A stretch of DNA of 6,527 nucleotides from an uncultured bacterium (lineage in GTDB: Bacteria > Verrucomicrobiota > Kiritimatiellia > RFP12 > UBA1067). The position numbers and the translations under genes were made by a program. The stretch spans positions 1 through 6,527 of the forward strand of contig CACYEO010000136.1 in NCBI GenBank assembly GCA_902773475.1. Reading direction: 5' to 3'. Below the pieces are notes generated by a model. That model saw only the letters and a list, made by a program, of their open reading frames with translations. It did no database searches and had not been told where the DNA came from. The stretch's first letter is position 1, and the number at the start of each line of letters is the position of its first letter. Of this stretch, positions 5,010 through 6,527 are shown piece by piece.

Positions 5010-6527
5010 ATTCCACTTTCGCTTCGAGTATTCCGGCGGAACGCCCCGGCGCCAGCCCGATCTTGATCCGGATCGCGCCGGTCTCGAACTTTTCTGGGAG
5101 AACGGCCTTCGAGAATCCGTCGCGCACCGTTGAATATTTCGCGCCCTTCACGTCTTCCCACGGAAGGCCGGGGAACATCCGCCACTGGACGCTCCAGCTT
5201 TCCGGAAGCGCGCATCCTCCCTTGCCGGAAGTCGCGTCGTCGAACCAGTAGACATGCAGCGCCTTCACGCCGCGCGGCTGGGGGAACTCTATTTCCACCC
5301 ATTCCCCGGTGCCGCGGCGCGGCCAGAAGGTGAAACGGGGGATCGTCTCGTCGGCGCTAGACGACGGAATCTTCCGGTCGAAGAGGGCGTCCGTGGTGTC
5401 GGCGTGCCAGCAGTGCGATGCGGACACGATTATGCCGTCGCCGTTCGCGCCCGCAGCCTCCCTCGTGGCGGGGAACCACGTCTGCATGGCGTTGCCCGGC
5501 TTGCGGTTGTTCCAAAGCCCGTACGGGACGAGTTTCAGCCCGGTCGAAGCCGTCAGCGAAACATACGCGAGACCGCACATCTCCTCTTTCGCGGTCTTGA
5601 ATGCCGCGTCCGCCGGAAGGACGGCCTTGACGACTCCGGAAGCGTTGTCCGCGCCCTCGGCGCAATAGACGAGCGGCCCGCGCTCCACGGCAAGGCGGCC
5701 GCGGTCGGCCGCGATCCTGTCGTCCGCCTTTATGCGCTTCACATCCATCGGGAACGAGATGCGCACTTTGTCGCCGGCGTTCCATGCGCGGTCGATCGTT
5801 ATGAATCCGTCCGCGCCGGGCATCGACGGGACGCGCGCGCCGTTCACTTCGCAAACGATGTCCGCCGCGCTCGACGGGACTGTCTGGACGTAAGTCCGCG
5901 AGGAAACAGGCATGCCGCGCGCCCAGCCGGGCACGCGAACCTTTAGCGCGAACCTGTCGCCGGGGACGGCCGGCGATACTTCGAGCGTCGCCCCGCCGTC
6001 GAACGGGTAGTCCGTCTTCTGCGAAAATTTCACGCGTCCGAGGTCGGCTTCCGATGAAAGGAAGAAGTTCCAGTAGAAGACGTTTTCCGCGTCGTTCCGG
6101 GCGTAGGCCCATGTTATGAACTGCGGAATGAACCGCACGATGTTCGGCGGGCAGCACGCGCAGCTGAACCATTTCTGGCGCCTGCGGCCGCCTTCGGACT
6201 CGAGCGGATTGGGATAGAAGAATTCGTCGCCGGAAAGCGAAGTGGACGCGGGGAAAGCGTTGAAGGCCACGCGTTCGACAATGTCGAGATATTTCGAATC
6301 GCCCGTCCGCAGGAACATGCGCTCGTTGAACAAGGCGTTGCCGATTGCGGCGCATGTTTCAAGATAGCACGAGTCGTTCGGCAGGTCGTACGCCTTGCCG
6401 AAGCCTTCGATGCGGCGGTCGGAACCGAGGCCGCCCGTCAAATGCATCTTCGCGGAAACCATGTCGTTCCAGATCGCATCGACCGCCGCCAGAAGGTCCG
6501 CGTCGCCCGCCAGCACGCCGGCGTCGC
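5008..6527 (-). CDS. GH127 beta-L-arabinofuranosidase-like glycoside hydrolase, C-terminal part (cut by window edge)
   Basis: About 505 residues of the C-terminal part are present and the 5' end is outside the window. Residue 1 here is the Asp codon at 6525. The fragment begins within the (alpha/alpha)6 barrel of family GH127 (formerly DUF1680), whose characterised members remove L-arabinofuranose from arabinan or extensin-type glycans. Key residues of HypBA1-type enzymes are visible: the acid/base Glu in 'TGGLGSDRRIEGF' (E40), zinc ligands Glu and Cys in 'YLETCA' (E56, C58), and the Cys pair in 'CACCPPN' (C124, C125), of which the first is the expected nucleophile. A beta-sandwich region follows (about 155-290, 'KVRVPGWARG', 'ERGPLVYCAEG'). 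The end (about 367-505, 'SASHCWHADTTDALFD', 'TGEWVEIEFPQP', 'LHVYWFDD', 'GGCALPESWSV') is a discoidin/CBM-like module common in long GH127 proteins. No functional link to the downstream genes is evident; a hairpin separates them. Confidence 0.93.
   Translation of the reverse strand, partial: DAGVLAGDADLLAAVDAIWNDMVSAKMHLTGGLGSDRRIEGFGKAYDLPNDSCYLETCAAIGNALFNERMFLRTGDSKYLDIVERVAFNAFPASTSLSGDEFFYPNPLESEGGRRRQKWFSCACCPPNIVRFIPQFITWAYARNDAENVFYWNFFLSSEADLGRVKFSQKTDYPFDGGATLEVSPAVPGDRFALKVRVPGWARGMPVSSRTYVQTVPSSAADIVCEVNGARVPSMPGADGFITIDRAWNAGDKVRISFPMDVKRIKADDRIAADRGRLAVERGPLVYCAEGADNASGVVKAVLPADAAFKTAKEEMCGLAYVSLTASTGLKLVPYGLWNNRKPGNAMQTWFPATREAAGANGDGIIVSASHCWHADTTDALFDRKIPSSSADETIPRFTFWPRRGTGEWVEIEFPQPRGVKALHVYWFDDATSGKGGCALPESWSVQWRMFPGLPWEDVKGAKYSTVRDGFSKAVLPEKFETGAIRIKIGLAPGRSAGILEAKVE

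Overview
The window carries six protein-coding genes, all on the minus strand and both outer ones cut by the window ends, plus one small leader ORF. The DNA is visibly GC-rich, codons favour G/C at the third position, and no + strand gene is supported. The mix of a GH127 glycoside hydrolase with a discoidin-like tail, PEGA repeats, a membrane FHA protein, a TadC-type platform protein and a type I-beta DAHP synthase suggests a polysaccharide-degrading bacterium of the PVC group (Verrucomicrobiota, Lentisphaerota, Kiritimatiellota) or Planctomycetota. That placement is inference; no 16S rRNA or other marker is present.

In transcription order (right to left): (1) 6527-5008, the C-terminal ~505 residues of a GH127 beta-L-arabinofuranosidase-like enzyme, ended by a small hairpin directly after its stop codon. 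(2) 4971-810, a tightly packed run of four genes: a TadC / T2SS-F family inner-membrane protein, a single-pass membrane protein with an N-terminal FHA domain, an exported PEGA-repeat protein, and a TlyA-family rRNA 2'-O-methyltransferase. Their junctions are a 10-nt gap, an ATGA overlap and a 1-nt gap, so they are probably co-transcribed and translationally coupled. The first three genes all point to an envelope assembly or pilus-type function; TlyA at the end is a ribosome-modification gene riding along. (3) 809-549, an intergenic region with a plausible promoter near its left end. (4) 548-378, a leader region, and (5) 377-1, the start of an AroF-type DAHP synthase, the entry enzyme of the shikimate pathway.

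The most interesting element is the leader upstream of the DAHP synthase gene. It encodes a 23-residue peptide with nine aromatic residues (six Phe, two Tyr, one Trp) in eleven consecutive codons. A strong 11-bp terminator-type hairpin follows. By hand, all the mutually exclusive pairings of a classical ribosome-mediated attenuator can be drawn (1:2 protector, 2:3 antiterminator, 3:4 terminator). The leader appears to sense all three aromatic amino acids together and to control the common first step of their synthesis.
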